A stretch of 12,891 nt of DNA from Phoronis pallida (taxonomy: Eukaryota; Phoronida; Phoronidae). The DNA lies in assembly GCA_028565715.1 (NCBI GenBank), contig JAOXYC010179468.1:1-12891 (forward strand), read 5' to 3'. A program made the position numbers and the translations under genes. Under the pieces are notes generated by a model, which saw only the letters and a program-made list of their open reading frames with translations, made no database searches and was not told the origin of the DNA. Below, piece by piece: positions 1 through 8,187 of this stretch (its first letter is position 1; each line of letters opens with the position of its first letter).

Positions 1-74
1 CGGGTATAAGCCCACCCCAGTTTTATGGGCAATCCCAATCTACAAGCCCATGGGCTTACACCAGGGTGTGTACG

Positions 75-169
75 GTAATACGACATTTTATTGGATGAGA
101 TTTTGAAATATCATAGAACGAACCTTCTATGATTTTTTCAAAATCAAATTCAATAAAAGGTTGTATTAC
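75..169. repeat. Imperfect inverted repeat, about 44-bp arms
   Basis: Left arm 75-118 (starting GTAATACGACATTTTATTG) is matched by the reverse complement of 125-169, which starts GTAATACAACCTTTTATTG. Arms agree at most positions with a one-base gap, around a six-base loop. Such a foldback is typical of a non-autonomous DNA element (MITE) or its remnant. No target-site duplication is clear. Confidence 0.75.
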
Positions 170-201
170 TTCCCATGAATTTAAGAATCATTTTATCGCA
201 T

Positions 202-252
202 GTTGAAATTTCAATAAAGTTTTACATAAAAAAACTTTATTGAAATTTCAAC
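202..252. repeat. Perfect 22-bp inverted repeat (hairpin)
   Basis: Arm 202-223 (GTTGAAATTTCAATAAAGTT plus TT) is exactly complementary to 231-252 around a seven-base loop. A perfect 22-bp match is well beyond chance even in AT-rich DNA. It may be part of the same mobile-element cluster as the foldback at 75-169, since both carry CAATAAA-like runs. Confidence 0.8.
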
Positions 253-666
253 TTCAAAAACTTTATTGATGTCGCCACACTAATACTATGGAATTACGTG
301 ATAGTGTTACGTGATCGAATACAAATTAAGGTGTTATGTGATTTTCAACAAACATTCATTTTAATCTTAATTAATTTTTTGTTAAAGGGTTCATTTGCCA
401 CTGTAGAATCTTGGATGTTTTATATGAGACTCTGACAAATGCTAACAAGGATGACAACTATGTGAAAAAGTTTGCGCTTAATAAGTAGCGGTATTCTAGA
501 ATTGACTTACCTCTTAGGGGATTTCGATAAAAAAATCGGAATAAAAATTCAATCTGCAGCCCATGACTTGAGTTTGTAAGTGCAACATTTCCATATGGAT
601 TGTTAACTCCTCGATATTTAAGTCTCTTTGATTTAGACTTAAGTTTTTGTCGTTATTTTCTTGTAG

Positions 667-733
667 AAGTGGAAGGAGGAGGGTCCCCACGAGTTAACTT
701 ATCTAAGCCAGTCATAGACGGCGAAGATAATTC
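667..733 (+). CDS. KSR: KSR exon a (first in window): linker
   Basis: Acceptor TTCTTGTAG precedes the exon and donor GTAAGT follows it. The two leading bases AA finish a codon from an exon outside the window. The open frame reads [13 protein letters not shown] and onward, and ends in TC, which the next exon completes to Ser. Nothing catalytic is encoded. It is the polar Gly/Ser-rich linker before the kinase domain. It was assigned by phase compatibility with later exons, not by motif, so it is less certain than the kinase exons. Confidence 0.7.
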
Positions 734-3700
734 GTAAGTATTTTGTTTGATTCATTACTTTTATAACTTAAATGTATGAAAGATTTTGATCAGGATTAAA
801 GATAGCATAAGTTAAATCTTGAAATCTTATTAGCATTATTATTTTAATTGCTTATAAAAAGTTAATGAGAAAACTGATTGTGTTAAGATTTAAAACTCCC
901 AACTACTGATTGGGAGCAATTAAGTAATCTTTCTTTATATTTTGTGAATTGTTACTCACAGTGTTATTTACTTTTTCAGAGATTTTGTAAATACAAGCAC
1001 GTCAAATGATAGTGACCACACAATAGTTGATGTAAGTTGACATTTTGTTTATGATTATCTGTACTTCTATGGTAAATGTAGCTTGATAATTTATTTAAAA
1101 TACAAAATGTGTTGTGCAAATAATTTGATGTATTCAATAATGAAATTTCCAGATCTTGTTAGAGATTGGGATTGTTTATCACATTTATCATTTTAAAGTT
1201 GACAGTTTCCTGTTCAAAGAATGAAACTTTTTTGTAACAAAAAATTTACATGAAACAATTAACTTTTTACCAATTTTTTATCCAAATTGAATGAACTTGT
1301 AAATGTTATTCTTACAGAGTAATTCTTCTGATCGTACTCTGCCGGACAGAGCCGACTCAGTTGATAGCCAGGATGTTGATATGTTAGACAATAGTGCACC
1401 GTGGAGACGACAACCTAGTTTATCAATACAGTTAAAAGAGTGGGAGATTCCATTCGATCAGGTGACCCGAGAAGAGGCGCTAGGTACCGGCCGATATGGA
1501 ACGGTTTACAGGTGAGTTTGTCATGTATGGTGTATTCTCTAAGAGTTCAAAAACTTTTGTGATAATCACTGTTCCAAAAATCGTCCATGCAAGCATATTT
1601 CGATACAGTTTTACCAGTGTTTGAATTAATAGTAAAAATTTGACAAGAAGTTATAATCAAAAATTGTTATTACAGGGCCACATGGCACGGAGATGTGGCG
1701 TTTAAAATGATCAATTTCACGGATACGGACAATCAGCCTCAACTACAGGCATTCAAACTTGAAATCTCCATGTTAACAAAAACAAGACACGAGAATCTGG
1801 TGTTGTTTATGGGAGCTTGCATGAAACCTCCTCATCTGGGTATAGTTACTAGGTAAGTATCACACTCATTTACTAAGGGTTCAGTTCTGTATTGTATGGG
1901 AGAACAGATTTTTCTGTTTAATCCTCATTTGAGAATAAAGCATGTCAAAATCTTCAAAATTAGTACTTTATTGTATATATTCATGACTAGTTTCAGAGGT
2001 AACTCAGCCCTCTATTTTCAAATGTAACAATACCAGTATGTATAAACATATGACGTAATACAGAGCGATGCATAATACAGGTAGTAGTAGGAACGTGACA
2101 AAATAAACAATCAAAATCAAAAGAGAGTCAATTCGAGATGGTGCACCTGAACATTAAGGGAAGGGTGATGTAAAAGGATGTAAATGGTTGAGAGCATAAA
2201 GAAGTCAGAAATTCTTTCCCGAAATGAATGTGATGGTTGCAGCAAATTTGAACAAATTATAGATTAAAATAAGCGTGGTCTACTAACATTTTATGTCAAT
2301 ATGACTAAGATTTTTCAATGTTTACAACCTTTTTGTAGAATATTTGAGGAAGGGTTTATTTGTTTAGTTAATGCAGTGCATCTTATATTGAACCACTGTT
2401 TACTTTTATCTTGTAGTTTATGTAAAGGGCAGACACTTTACACTATCATACACGTTCGACGAGAAAAAGTTGCACGCGGAAAAATGGTCACGATTGCTTC
2501 AAATATAGCTCAGGTAATTATAGTGAAGTTGTGTTTGTTGTCAAACAAAATATTTTAATAAATAAACCTTGTATGATTCTTTTATGATTTTCACTGTCAG
2601 TTTGATACAATAAAAGCCCGTGAAAATAACATAATGAACAAATAGTATGCTATCAAGATTGACACTAGTTATGTCAACAGATCCTCTGTATAAACATTTT
2701 CAAAATTATTTATTTTGAAAATTGTTATAGTCTTGTGATTTTTTATTAATGTTGACCACACTTTGTTTCGCTGAAAACACGATTCCTTGTTTTGTTACTT
2801 TAGATTCATTATAACACTTTTTAGTAAGCTTGATTATTGTTAAACATGTATTGCTGTGGGCGCATATCAATTGCATTGCTCTTGTTTCAGGGTATGGGTT
2901 ATCTACATGCAAAAGGCATTGTTCATAAAGACTTGAAGACTAAGAATGTATTTATTGAAAATGGAAAATGTGTGATCACAGATTTTGGTTTATTCAGTTT
3001 CACAAAATTGTGCGACAGAGATAGGTAAGCTGGTGTTGTGTTCTTTCTTTAGTTATGGTTTTACATAAGTTTCAGATTATACGAAGTAATTCTTATCTTA
3101 TTTGGTAAAGATGAATATAAGTCACCAATTCAAGATTGACATTTGACATGCTTGCATATTAAATATTTCCAAAATTTACAATAGGCATTATGCAAATCTA
3201 GAGGCACATTTACAATGTATGAAGCATTATGGGTTTGTTAGGTATATTTGTGTGTAATAAATGCAAGTTGCATTTTCTTCAAGTTAGTTTTCTGTGTAGA
3301 AAAGCATAGGTAACTTTTGTCCAATGTTCCATAATTTAAATTGATCATTTGGCTAAATAAATGTATACAGCTCTCTCTCATGAGTCAAATGCTAACTATA
3401 TTATCTCTATGAAGTCAAAACACCATTTTCTGCTTTGTTAATTTTGTCTACCAGTTACTAAACATTTTAATATTGTCGTTCTGTTGCTAGGCGAGTTGAC
3501 TTGGTAACAATACCTGCAGGCTGGCTGTGCTATCAGTCCCCTGAGATCATGAGAGCCCTAAAGGTGGGACAACATGATGATGATGATTTACCATTCACTA
3601 AGCAATCTGATGTGTATGCATTTGGGTAAGTTACCTTGTTCCCTATCACGATATATTGAATTGATTAACGATATATTATTTGAATGTATTTTCAATACAT

Positions 3701-4852
3701 TTTAAGTATTGAGAACTGATTTTTCTCACATGATTAGTTCAATCTCAAATGTATTATTGAAAATAACACACTCTGACGGATCACTGTATTCATACGCGAC
3801 TCGTTTTTTCTTCGACAACGCATCGTCACTGTTTTATGTGAGAAAAAGAACAATAAACTTGTCATCATTGAATTAATAATAAAAATCTTGGAGAGGCAGA
3901 TACTTGTTTAAGAGGTTTCGGCAATTCATAGCAATTTAGTTGCGACTTCAATTAGATTTGCTTTATACAGGAGAAACCTTCATCTAACTTTACTTTTAAA
4001 TATTAGTATGACGTTTTTGTGTTTAGTCCATCATAAAAGAAAGAAAATTAACAAAAATATTATTTGGGTTTCAGTACTGTCTGGTATGAACTGCTGTGTG
4101 GAGAGAGGCCATACAAAAACCAAACACCTGAGTCTGTAATATGGCAGGTGGGCAAGGGAATGAAGCAATCTCTTGGTAGTATGCAGGCATCTAGAGATGT
4201 CAAGGTAATAATACTAATAATAATAATAAACATCATTACCCAGGCTCCGGATCTGTTCACTCAAGTACCATTTCAACTCCCCGGGGAGCATACAGCAGGC
4301 AAGCGGTATTCTCGAAAGAATCGCATTACCTTTTGCTAAACACTCACAATACCAACCTATCCTAGCCCAGTAGGAAGCACCCAAGCCAGGGCGCGAACCC
4401 ACGTCCTTTTTGTTAAAAGGCCGGGACTCTTACCACTGAGCTACGAGCGCTTGTGTAATACATAGATTTCTTTAGGTTCACCCTATATTCAACTTCATTA
4501 ACCTTTCACTGTTGATATTCATTTGGGAGGGGTTATACAAAAACTTGGGAAGGCAGTGGGAGAAAACCGAGAAACAAATAAACCTCCCTCTTTAACCTGA
4601 TTTTTCTACTCGCATGGGATGCTAATTAGGAAGAAAACAGGAATTCTATTTTGCTATGTCATGACTCGTACATTTAACATTGACATTTTAACGTTTCAGG
4701 ATATTCTCATGTCATGTTGGACATATAATATGAACGATCGACCGACATTTTCTGGATTATTAAAGACTTTAGAAAAACTGCCCAAGAAATGGCTGCTAAG
4801 GAGTCCTTCTCATCCTGTTCATCTGTCACGCAGTGCCGAGTCCATATTCTAA
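667..4852 (+). CDS. KSR: KSR (kinase suppressor of Ras), 3' nine coding exons, 5' end outside window
   Basis: Coding segments are 667-733, 980-1031, 1318-1511, 1676-1852, 2417-2513, 2891-3024, 3491-3625, 4075-4204 and 4700-4852. All junctions are GT-AG and in phase, giving 378 residues. KSR is a cytoplasmic/membrane scaffold that binds RAF and MEK and allosterically promotes MEK phosphorylation in the Ras-ERK pathway. Residues 1-75 are a polar linker. The kinase-like domain starts at [10 protein letters not shown]. Visible elements are the Gly loop [10 protein letters not shown] (95-104), beta3 VAFK with Lys114, alphaC Glu133, [31 protein letters not shown] (catalytic Asp209, HRD changed to HKD as in KSRs), DFG at 226-228, SPE in place of APE at 256-258, and SDVYAFGTVWYEL. 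The tail has RSPSHP and ends SRSAESIF, the KSR family ending. HKDLK plus WLCYxxPE separates KSR from RAF. The N-terminal CA1-CA4 regions must lie upstream. Confidence 0.93.
980..1031 (+). CDS. KSR: KSR exon b: acidic Ser/Thr linker
   Basis: A pyrimidine tract and CAG precede the exon, and GTAAGT follows. After one base completing Ser it encodes 17 residues, [17 protein letters not shown], and ends in phase 0 to join the next exon. The linker is Ser/Thr/Asp-rich and probably disordered. The call rests on splice signals and frame continuity. Confidence 0.7.
1318..1511 (+). CDS. KSR: KSR exon c: linker to kinase Gly loop
   Basis: Acceptor TTCTTACAG, donor GTGAGT. It encodes [10 protein letters not shown] through to the Gly-rich loop GTGRYGTVY. 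It contains PWRRQPSLS, a basic Ser motif ahead of the kinase domain, and [10 protein letters not shown], the characteristic start of the KSR kinase-like domain. It ends with AG of a split Arg codon. An ATG at 1303 lies in the intron just before the acceptor and is not a real start. Confidence 0.92.
1676..1852 (+). CDS. KSR: KSR exon d: beta2-beta5, VAFK lysine and alphaC
   Basis: Acceptor TTATTACAG, donor GTAAGT, with codons split at both ends. It reads [14 protein letters not shown], then the alphaC segment with Glu133, then [19 protein letters not shown], a block nearly identical across KSR/RAF. The beta3 Lys that contacts ATP phosphates is present. Vertebrate KSR1/2 have Arg at this position, so this copy is of the invertebrate type. 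Confidence 0.95.
1853..2416 (+). other. KSR intron, no further feature seen
   Basis: AT-rich intron of 564 bases from GTAAGT to TTGTAG. No repeat, RNA gene or additional exon is evident. Confidence 0.6.
2417..2513 (+). CDS. KSR: KSR exon e: hinge/alphaD and start of alphaE
   Basis: Acceptor TTTTATCTTGTAG, donor CAG/GTAATT. It encodes [17 protein letters not shown] through ASNIAQ, matching the KSR hinge region (S-F/L-CKGRTL). The first base completes Ser. With this donor the protein joins IAQ directly to GMGYL. Other KSRs have about four residues between those motifs, so the 3' boundary is the least secure in the gene. A second in-phase GT lies nine bases downstream, at 2523. Confidence 0.88.
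2514..2890 (+). other. KSR intron with a second in-phase donor
   Basis: Intron of 377 bases. Its first 15 bases read on in frame as VIIVK, and a GT at 2523 could serve as an alternative donor adding three residues. No 12-base microexon with clean AG/GT borders was found on reading it. Confidence 0.55.
2891..3024 (+). CDS. KSR: KSR exon f: catalytic loop and DFG
   Basis: Acceptor TTGTTTCAG, donor GTAAGC. It encodes [19 protein letters not shown], then [19 protein letters not shown]. The HKD motif (Lys replacing the usual Arg), the catalytic Asp and Asn, and the metal-binding DFG Asp are all present. [11 protein letters not shown] with GLFSF is diagnostic of KSR. It ends with AG of a split Arg codon in the activation segment. 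Confidence 0.96.
3025..3490 (+). other. KSR intron, no further feature seen
   Basis: AT-rich intron of 466 bases from GTAAGC to TGCTAG. Nothing beyond background is visible. Confidence 0.6.
3491..3625 (+). CDS. KSR: KSR exon g: activation segment to alphaF
   Basis: Acceptor TTGCTAG, donor GTAAGT. It encodes [19 protein letters not shown], then four consecutive Asp codons (GAT repeats), then [12 protein letters not shown]. The WLCY block matches KSR. The family APE triplet is SPE here (256-258), a substitution in the motif that anchors the activation segment. The Glu that pairs with the conserved C-lobe Arg is retained. Confidence 0.95.
3626..4074 (+). other. KSR intron with a weak foldback
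   Basis: Intron of 449 bases. It holds short inverted repeats: AATGTATT/AATACATT at 3683-3701, an imperfect partner near 3746-3765, and TTTTTCTCACAT (3720-3731) perfectly complementary to 3836-3847. A short CpG-containing patch lies at about 3780-3835 between the arms. It may be a decayed small element. Confidence 0.4.
4075..4204 (+). CDS. KSR: KSR exon h: alphaF-alphaH
   Basis: Acceptor TTTGGGTTTCAG, donor AAG/GTAATA. It encodes [16 protein letters not shown], then [15 protein letters not shown], then ASRDVK. TVWYEL and the IWQVG..MK signature are conserved C-lobe elements of KSR/RAF. The donor is immediately followed by an AT-rich trinucleotide run that looks like the tail of an intronic SINE. 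Confidence 0.95.
4205..4452 (-). mobile_element. tRNA-derived SINE, antisense in KSR intron
   Basis: Read on the - strand, the 5' head starts GCGCTCGTAGCTCAGTGG and has an A box (TAGCTCAGTGG) and, about 50 bases on, a B box (GGTTCGCGCC). This is the internal RNA polymerase III promoter of a tRNA gene. A tRNA-unrelated body follows, with GTACTTGAGTGAACAG and CCGGAGCCTGGGTAATG. It ends in a TTATTATTATTATTA microsatellite tail. Head, body and simple-repeat tail with a length of about 245 bases are classic for a SINE. The anticodon stem is imperfect, so it is not a functional tRNA. GTAATA occurs on both flanks and could be part of a target duplication. The family was not identified. Confidence 0.82.
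4453..4699 (+). other. Remainder of KSR last intron
   Basis: From the SINE head to the acceptor at 4699. AT-rich with no gene. GGCAGTGGGAGAAAACCGAG near 4551-4571 has the look of SINE-type repeat sequence, but it was not confirmed. Confidence 0.4.
4700..4852 (+). CDS. KSR: KSR terminal exon: alphaI and C-terminal tail
   Basis: Acceptor AACGTTTCAG, stop TAA. It encodes [17 protein letters not shown] with the conserved C-lobe Arg of the RP motif, then [16 protein letters not shown] and the end [14 protein letters not shown] fits a mode-1 14-3-3 consensus (R-S-x-S-x-P), in the same place as the C-terminal 14-3-3 site of RAF kinases. Phosphorylation is inferred. The tail is typical of invertebrate KSR, so the protein is complete at its C-terminus. 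Confidence 0.96.
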   Translation, partial: DILMSCWTYNMNDRPTFSGLLKTLEKLPKKWLLRSPSHPVHLSRSAESIF

Positions 4853-5166
4853 TACAATACTGAACAATCAGTAAAGGGCTGTCAGAGTCGACACTTCTTC
4901 ACCTGCGCAAAATCAGAAGAAAGAAACAGCTTGTAATGCAGTGTAGGTGAAGAATGGATTTATAGAAAGACATAGGAAGCTCTCTTTGGTTTTCTATGAA
5001 ATCTCCTGCATCAAAGTTCATTGTGTCACACAATGCCTCTCGCAAAATATGTTTATTTAGCAACTAAATAGAGGGCAGTTTACAACTACTGTAGCTTTGA
5101 TACTTGTTAAAAGGAGGTCATATTAAGTACCCCCTATACATTATAAGACACTCAGTGCTGAAATAT

Positions 5167-5172
5167 AATAAA
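5167..5172 (+). terminator. Candidate polyadenylation signal of KSR
   Basis: This AATAAA is about 315 bases past the KSR stop. Another canonical hexamer lies at 7339-7344. Which of these, if either, is used cannot be read from sequence. This proximal one gives a UTR free of the inverted repeats, and distal use would include the 6640-6763 hairpin. Confidence 0.35.
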
Positions 5173-5736
5173 GTTCCTTATGAACAAGGAAAAATGAGGT
5201 TCTAATGTAATAGATTTTGGCATATTTTTCTTTGTCTACATCTAAAAATAGGCATTAGGTTTTCAATGGAAATGTTTCTCGATAGATGTTAACCAGTAAA
5301 TAGTGCACAGATTAATTTGGGCATACTTTATTTATTTCAGTTACTCCTCATTTATGAAATGATCTTATATGTTTAAACCTGAAAACTATGTGAATCTGCA
5401 AGCACATGTTTATGTGTAGCTATTACTGCCTTGTGGAAAATTACATTAGTCAGCTGTAGTAAACATTTGGCTATTTTGTTATACTAAGCTATGTTTTTAC
5501 TTAGATGACTGTTAATCTTGGAAAAATCCAAAGAAACCTCTGAAGTTATTATCCATAAGTAACCGATCTTTGTCATGACCTGGATAAGCAGCCCTTGAAA
5601 GCTTTTTTGTTATCAGTGCTCATTTGGGTGCATATGCACTCAAAATATCTTACATTCTGTTAGCGTTTATATTAGTCAACAGCAATGCGTCGTTTTAACT
5701 AAAGTTTAGCTACCTATCGGCTAAGCAGGCTATCTT

Positions 5737-5863
5737 GCTTAACTCACCAGAGTATAAACCTTCACCTATTGTCAGAACTAAATGCTAAAACAACAGTAGC
5801 ACTGTCTGAATCTTCTCATCAATTTTAGCGCAATACCGAAGGTGATGAGTTAAGCGAGGAAAC
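5737..5863. repeat. Dispersed repeat copy with inverted ends
   Basis: GCTTAACTCA at 5737-5746 is the exact reverse complement of TGAGTTAAGC at 5846-5855. The right end, 5842-5863 (GTGATGAGTTAAGCGA and on), recurs at 11096-11117 with 21 of 22 bases identical. A shared end motif at two loci suggests a repeat family. Confidence 0.5.
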
Positions 5864-6639
5864 CTTATCTTTGAATGTTTATATGTTGCAATGCTAGCAA
5901 AACCTGTATGTTAGAAAAAAAAATCATGTTTATTAAGCTAATGGTAAAATGGACTGATTAATTGCCATTCACTAAAGATTTCGTGTTTCAATTGCTCTTT
6001 AGAGCTATATGTTTCTCCATAAGAGATGGAATGTGAACAGTTCTTCCAATAGGGTGTTGAATATCATGCGCTTAATTTTTCCGTCATGTTTCTTTTAAAA
6101 TGTTGTGAAGGATTGTAGAGCCTGTAAAGGCCTTGAATTAAATTATGGGGTATTCAATGAATGGGTGGTCTTATGTTGTTAAAAATGGTAAAAATGGCAA
6201 GCGGTGCTAACTTGGTTTAGTTGTTGAAAGTGTCCTTCATGTTTTCCTCAAAGGTTTTGAAATCATTGAATTAGATTTTCAAACCCTGTTATGACTACAA
6301 ATGAAACTGTAGTCTTTAGCTGAGCTTGATGTTCATCTACTGTATTCTCTCTAAGAAGCGCCATACTTTTGAGGGTATGTGCAAAAACATGTCAATATTA
6401 GGGGGAAAAAAGGGAAAACCTAAATCAAGCTGTTGGTGAAAGCCGATTAACTAATAAGTGTCCTCCTTCAACCGAGGCCCAAGCGCTCATTAGGAAGAAT
6501 ATGATATGCTGAACTGTCACAGGTAGACTTAACCTCCTTTGCTTCTTGTTTGTAGGAACTAGCTCATGGTTTTGGATGCAAAGTTCTCTTTTGGCTATAT
6601 ACTGAAATTCAAAAGAAGTTTTCTAGTTACCACCATTTT

Positions 6640-6763
6640 CAAATACCAGTCTTAAACAATGTAACAGACTCTGGTCAAAACTAGGTTGGCGGAACACATG
6701 TAAAATACTTTAGACAACCTAGTTTTGACTGGAGTCTGTTACATTGCTTTTGATTGGTATTTG
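6640..6763. repeat. Inverted repeat, 49-bp arms, in KSR 3' flank
   Basis: Arm 6640-6688 and the reverse complement of 6715-6763 match at 43 of 49 positions (both begin CAAATACCA and share TAACAGACTC and TCAAAACTAGGTTG). The loop is 26 bases. If transcribed in a long KSR 3' UTR it would form a long stable hairpin. It is probably a small foldback element. Confidence 0.82.
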
Positions 6764-7338
6764 ATAGAAATTTGAAAAAATAGTCATGGACATGGAAAAG
6801 GCTTTTTACAGAGTCTTCACCTTCAGTCTGAAACCAAAAAGCAAATTTTGTGAAACAGACCCAAAACCTGGTTTACTTCATTATGTGTTATGTGTGTTTA
6901 TGTGTAAAGGTGCTTTTTGGCACAGTTTCAGTCAAGTGTTGACATTCAAGATGATATATGTATAAAATGAAGTATGTGCAATATCGTTTAAAATTTAATT
7001 TGTATATATTCTAAAACATTTAATAGAATGATCAATTTTACATACACCTGTGTTTTTTTAAACTGTTTTCAAATACGTAAATTTGACAATAGTCTAACGA
7101 AGAAAATAACACTTAATGGATCACATGATTGACAATACGCATTATATGGTAACAATTCAAATATGGTTTGATAACACACCGCATCAGATTTTAAGAGGGA
7201 AGGCTGCAGTCAACAAAGAACCTTTTCAAAAACTTCACAAAACTTTGGCCTGTCATGAAACAATTGAACATAAGTTTATACTTTCAAAATTTCACACATT
7301 ATTCTTAAAACACTTACTTAAACTAGAACTGTATGTGC

Positions 7339-7344
7339 AATAAA
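7339..7344 (+). terminator. Distal candidate polyadenylation signal of KSR
   Basis: AATAAA on the + strand about 2.5 kb past the KSR stop and upstream of the MITE-like element. It would end a long 3' UTR. It is AT-rich background, so it may be chance. Confidence 0.25.
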
Positions 7345-7681
7345 TATTACTGGTTAATACTGAAGTTTTGTTAAAACGAAAGTTATTCATCAACTAATCT
7401 TTGGATATGTCTTATGAGTAAAGTAAATAACAGGGATTCTAGCTAATGTTTTTAAAGAAAAGAGCACTGTGTTGTCATGGGTTACAAGGGAGTTAGTTGG
7501 AAGAGTGCTGGATATCATCACGTTGTATGAGCAAAACTTTGAATTGAAAATATTGGCACTTATCAATTTTTTTATGGAAAATGAATGGTTTCTTGACACA
7601 TTCTATCATTTTGTAAATGAACACTACCTTGGGAAGAAGGCAAATTTGATGACCTACACTGAGAATTGATTTCACATTTAC

Positions 7682-7930
7682 TTAAAGATACTGTCTCCTT
7701 GTTGGGGAGGATCTGAGGTCAAAATTCAAATCAACTAGAAATTTTGTGTGTGAGTCCTTTGAAGAATATAATTCACCTGCATCTTAGTCAAAAAATTCAA
7801 AAAATCGGGATAAAATCTTTTTGACTATGATGCAGGTTAATTATATGCATTAAAGAACTCGTACACACAATTTCATGTTGATTTGAATTTTGTCCCCAGA
7901 TCCTCACCAACAAGGAGACAGTATCTTTAA
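7682..7930. mobile_element. MITE-like element, 249 bp, about 113-bp terminal inverted repeats
   Basis: Left arm 7682-7795 starts TTAAAGATACTGTCTCCTTG. The right end 7818-7930 is its near-perfect inverted partner, ending CAAGGAGACAGTATCTTTAA. The arms share long blocks such as AAAATTCAAATCAAC and CCTGCATC around a loop of about 22 bases. There is no coding capacity. Both ends are TTAA, so a TTAA target duplication (piggyBac-like) is possible, but TTAA is palindromic and could equally be part of the repeat. Confidence 0.85.
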
Positions 7931-8181
7931 TTTATAGTGATATAAAGGCTGATTGCCAAATTTTTGGAATGTCTTGGACATGAACACAGCCACAATAACA
8001 ACAGACAACAGGGACTCCACAAAACAAACTGAAAGGTGGAAATGAATATTTTTGGTAGAATTTGCATTTGAGCTTGATTCATAGCGAAGAAAGAGTATAC
8101 ATTACTTCTACTACTATAAAAATATACAATTAAATATATAATTCTTTTAAAAAATATTTTTTCATCACTGATTCCCAAACG

Positions 8182-8187
8182 TTTATT
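8182..8187 (-). terminator. Polyadenylation signal of the DUF4476-like gene
   Basis: AATAAA reads on the - strand 64 bases past the TAG stop. It is the first canonical hexamer after the stop and would give a short 3' UTR. It is AT-rich surroundings, so a chance match is possible. Confidence 0.5.

Larger units (their letters stand above)
1..666. other. Intron upstream of first visible KSR exon, repeat-rich
   Basis: No KSR exon is recognised here. The stretch holds a 14-base palindrome AAGCCCATGGGCTT near 43-57, two foldback repeats (75-169 and 202-252), and three copies of TTACGTGAT or TTATGTGAT between about 293 and 343. A 37-codon open stretch at 375-488 is of doubtful status. It reads as intronic sequence colonised by small mobile elements. 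Confidence 0.5.
4853..8181. other. KSR 3' UTR/flank and intergenic space between convergent genes
   Basis: About 3.3 kb without a convincing gene. It contains possible KSR poly(A) signals, a dispersed-repeat copy near 5737-5863, the inverted repeat 6640-6763 and the MITE-like element 7682-7930. Short open frames at 7116-7343 and 7469-7669 have no recognisable domain, and the second is overlapped by open frames on the other strand. Confidence 0.55.

Noticed and set aside
2706-2912. 68-codon - strand ORF over a KSR exon
   Set aside because: Antisense to the exon encoding the catalytic loop. The + strand is clearly the coding one.
4214-4402. Open frames on both strands within 4064-4402
   Set aside because: These are translations of the SINE and of the exon's antisense strand, not genes.
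4380-4452. A true tRNA gene
   Set aside because: A and B boxes are present, but the acceptor and anticodon stems do not pair well and a SINE body and tail follow, so it is a tRNA-derived SINE head.
7116-7343. 75-codon + strand ORF in the KSR 3' flank
   Set aside because: No recognisable domain and AT-driven composition. It sits in probable UTR/intergenic sequence and there is no supporting splice or promoter signal.
7390-7675. Overlapping 60-69-codon ORFs on both strands
   Set aside because: Open frames on both strands over the same bases with no domain. This is typical of chance, and it ends against the MITE-like element.
7927-8178. 83-codon - strand ORF
   Set aside because: It lies beyond the probable poly(A) signal of the DUF4476-like gene, overlaps the MITE end and shows no family resemblance.
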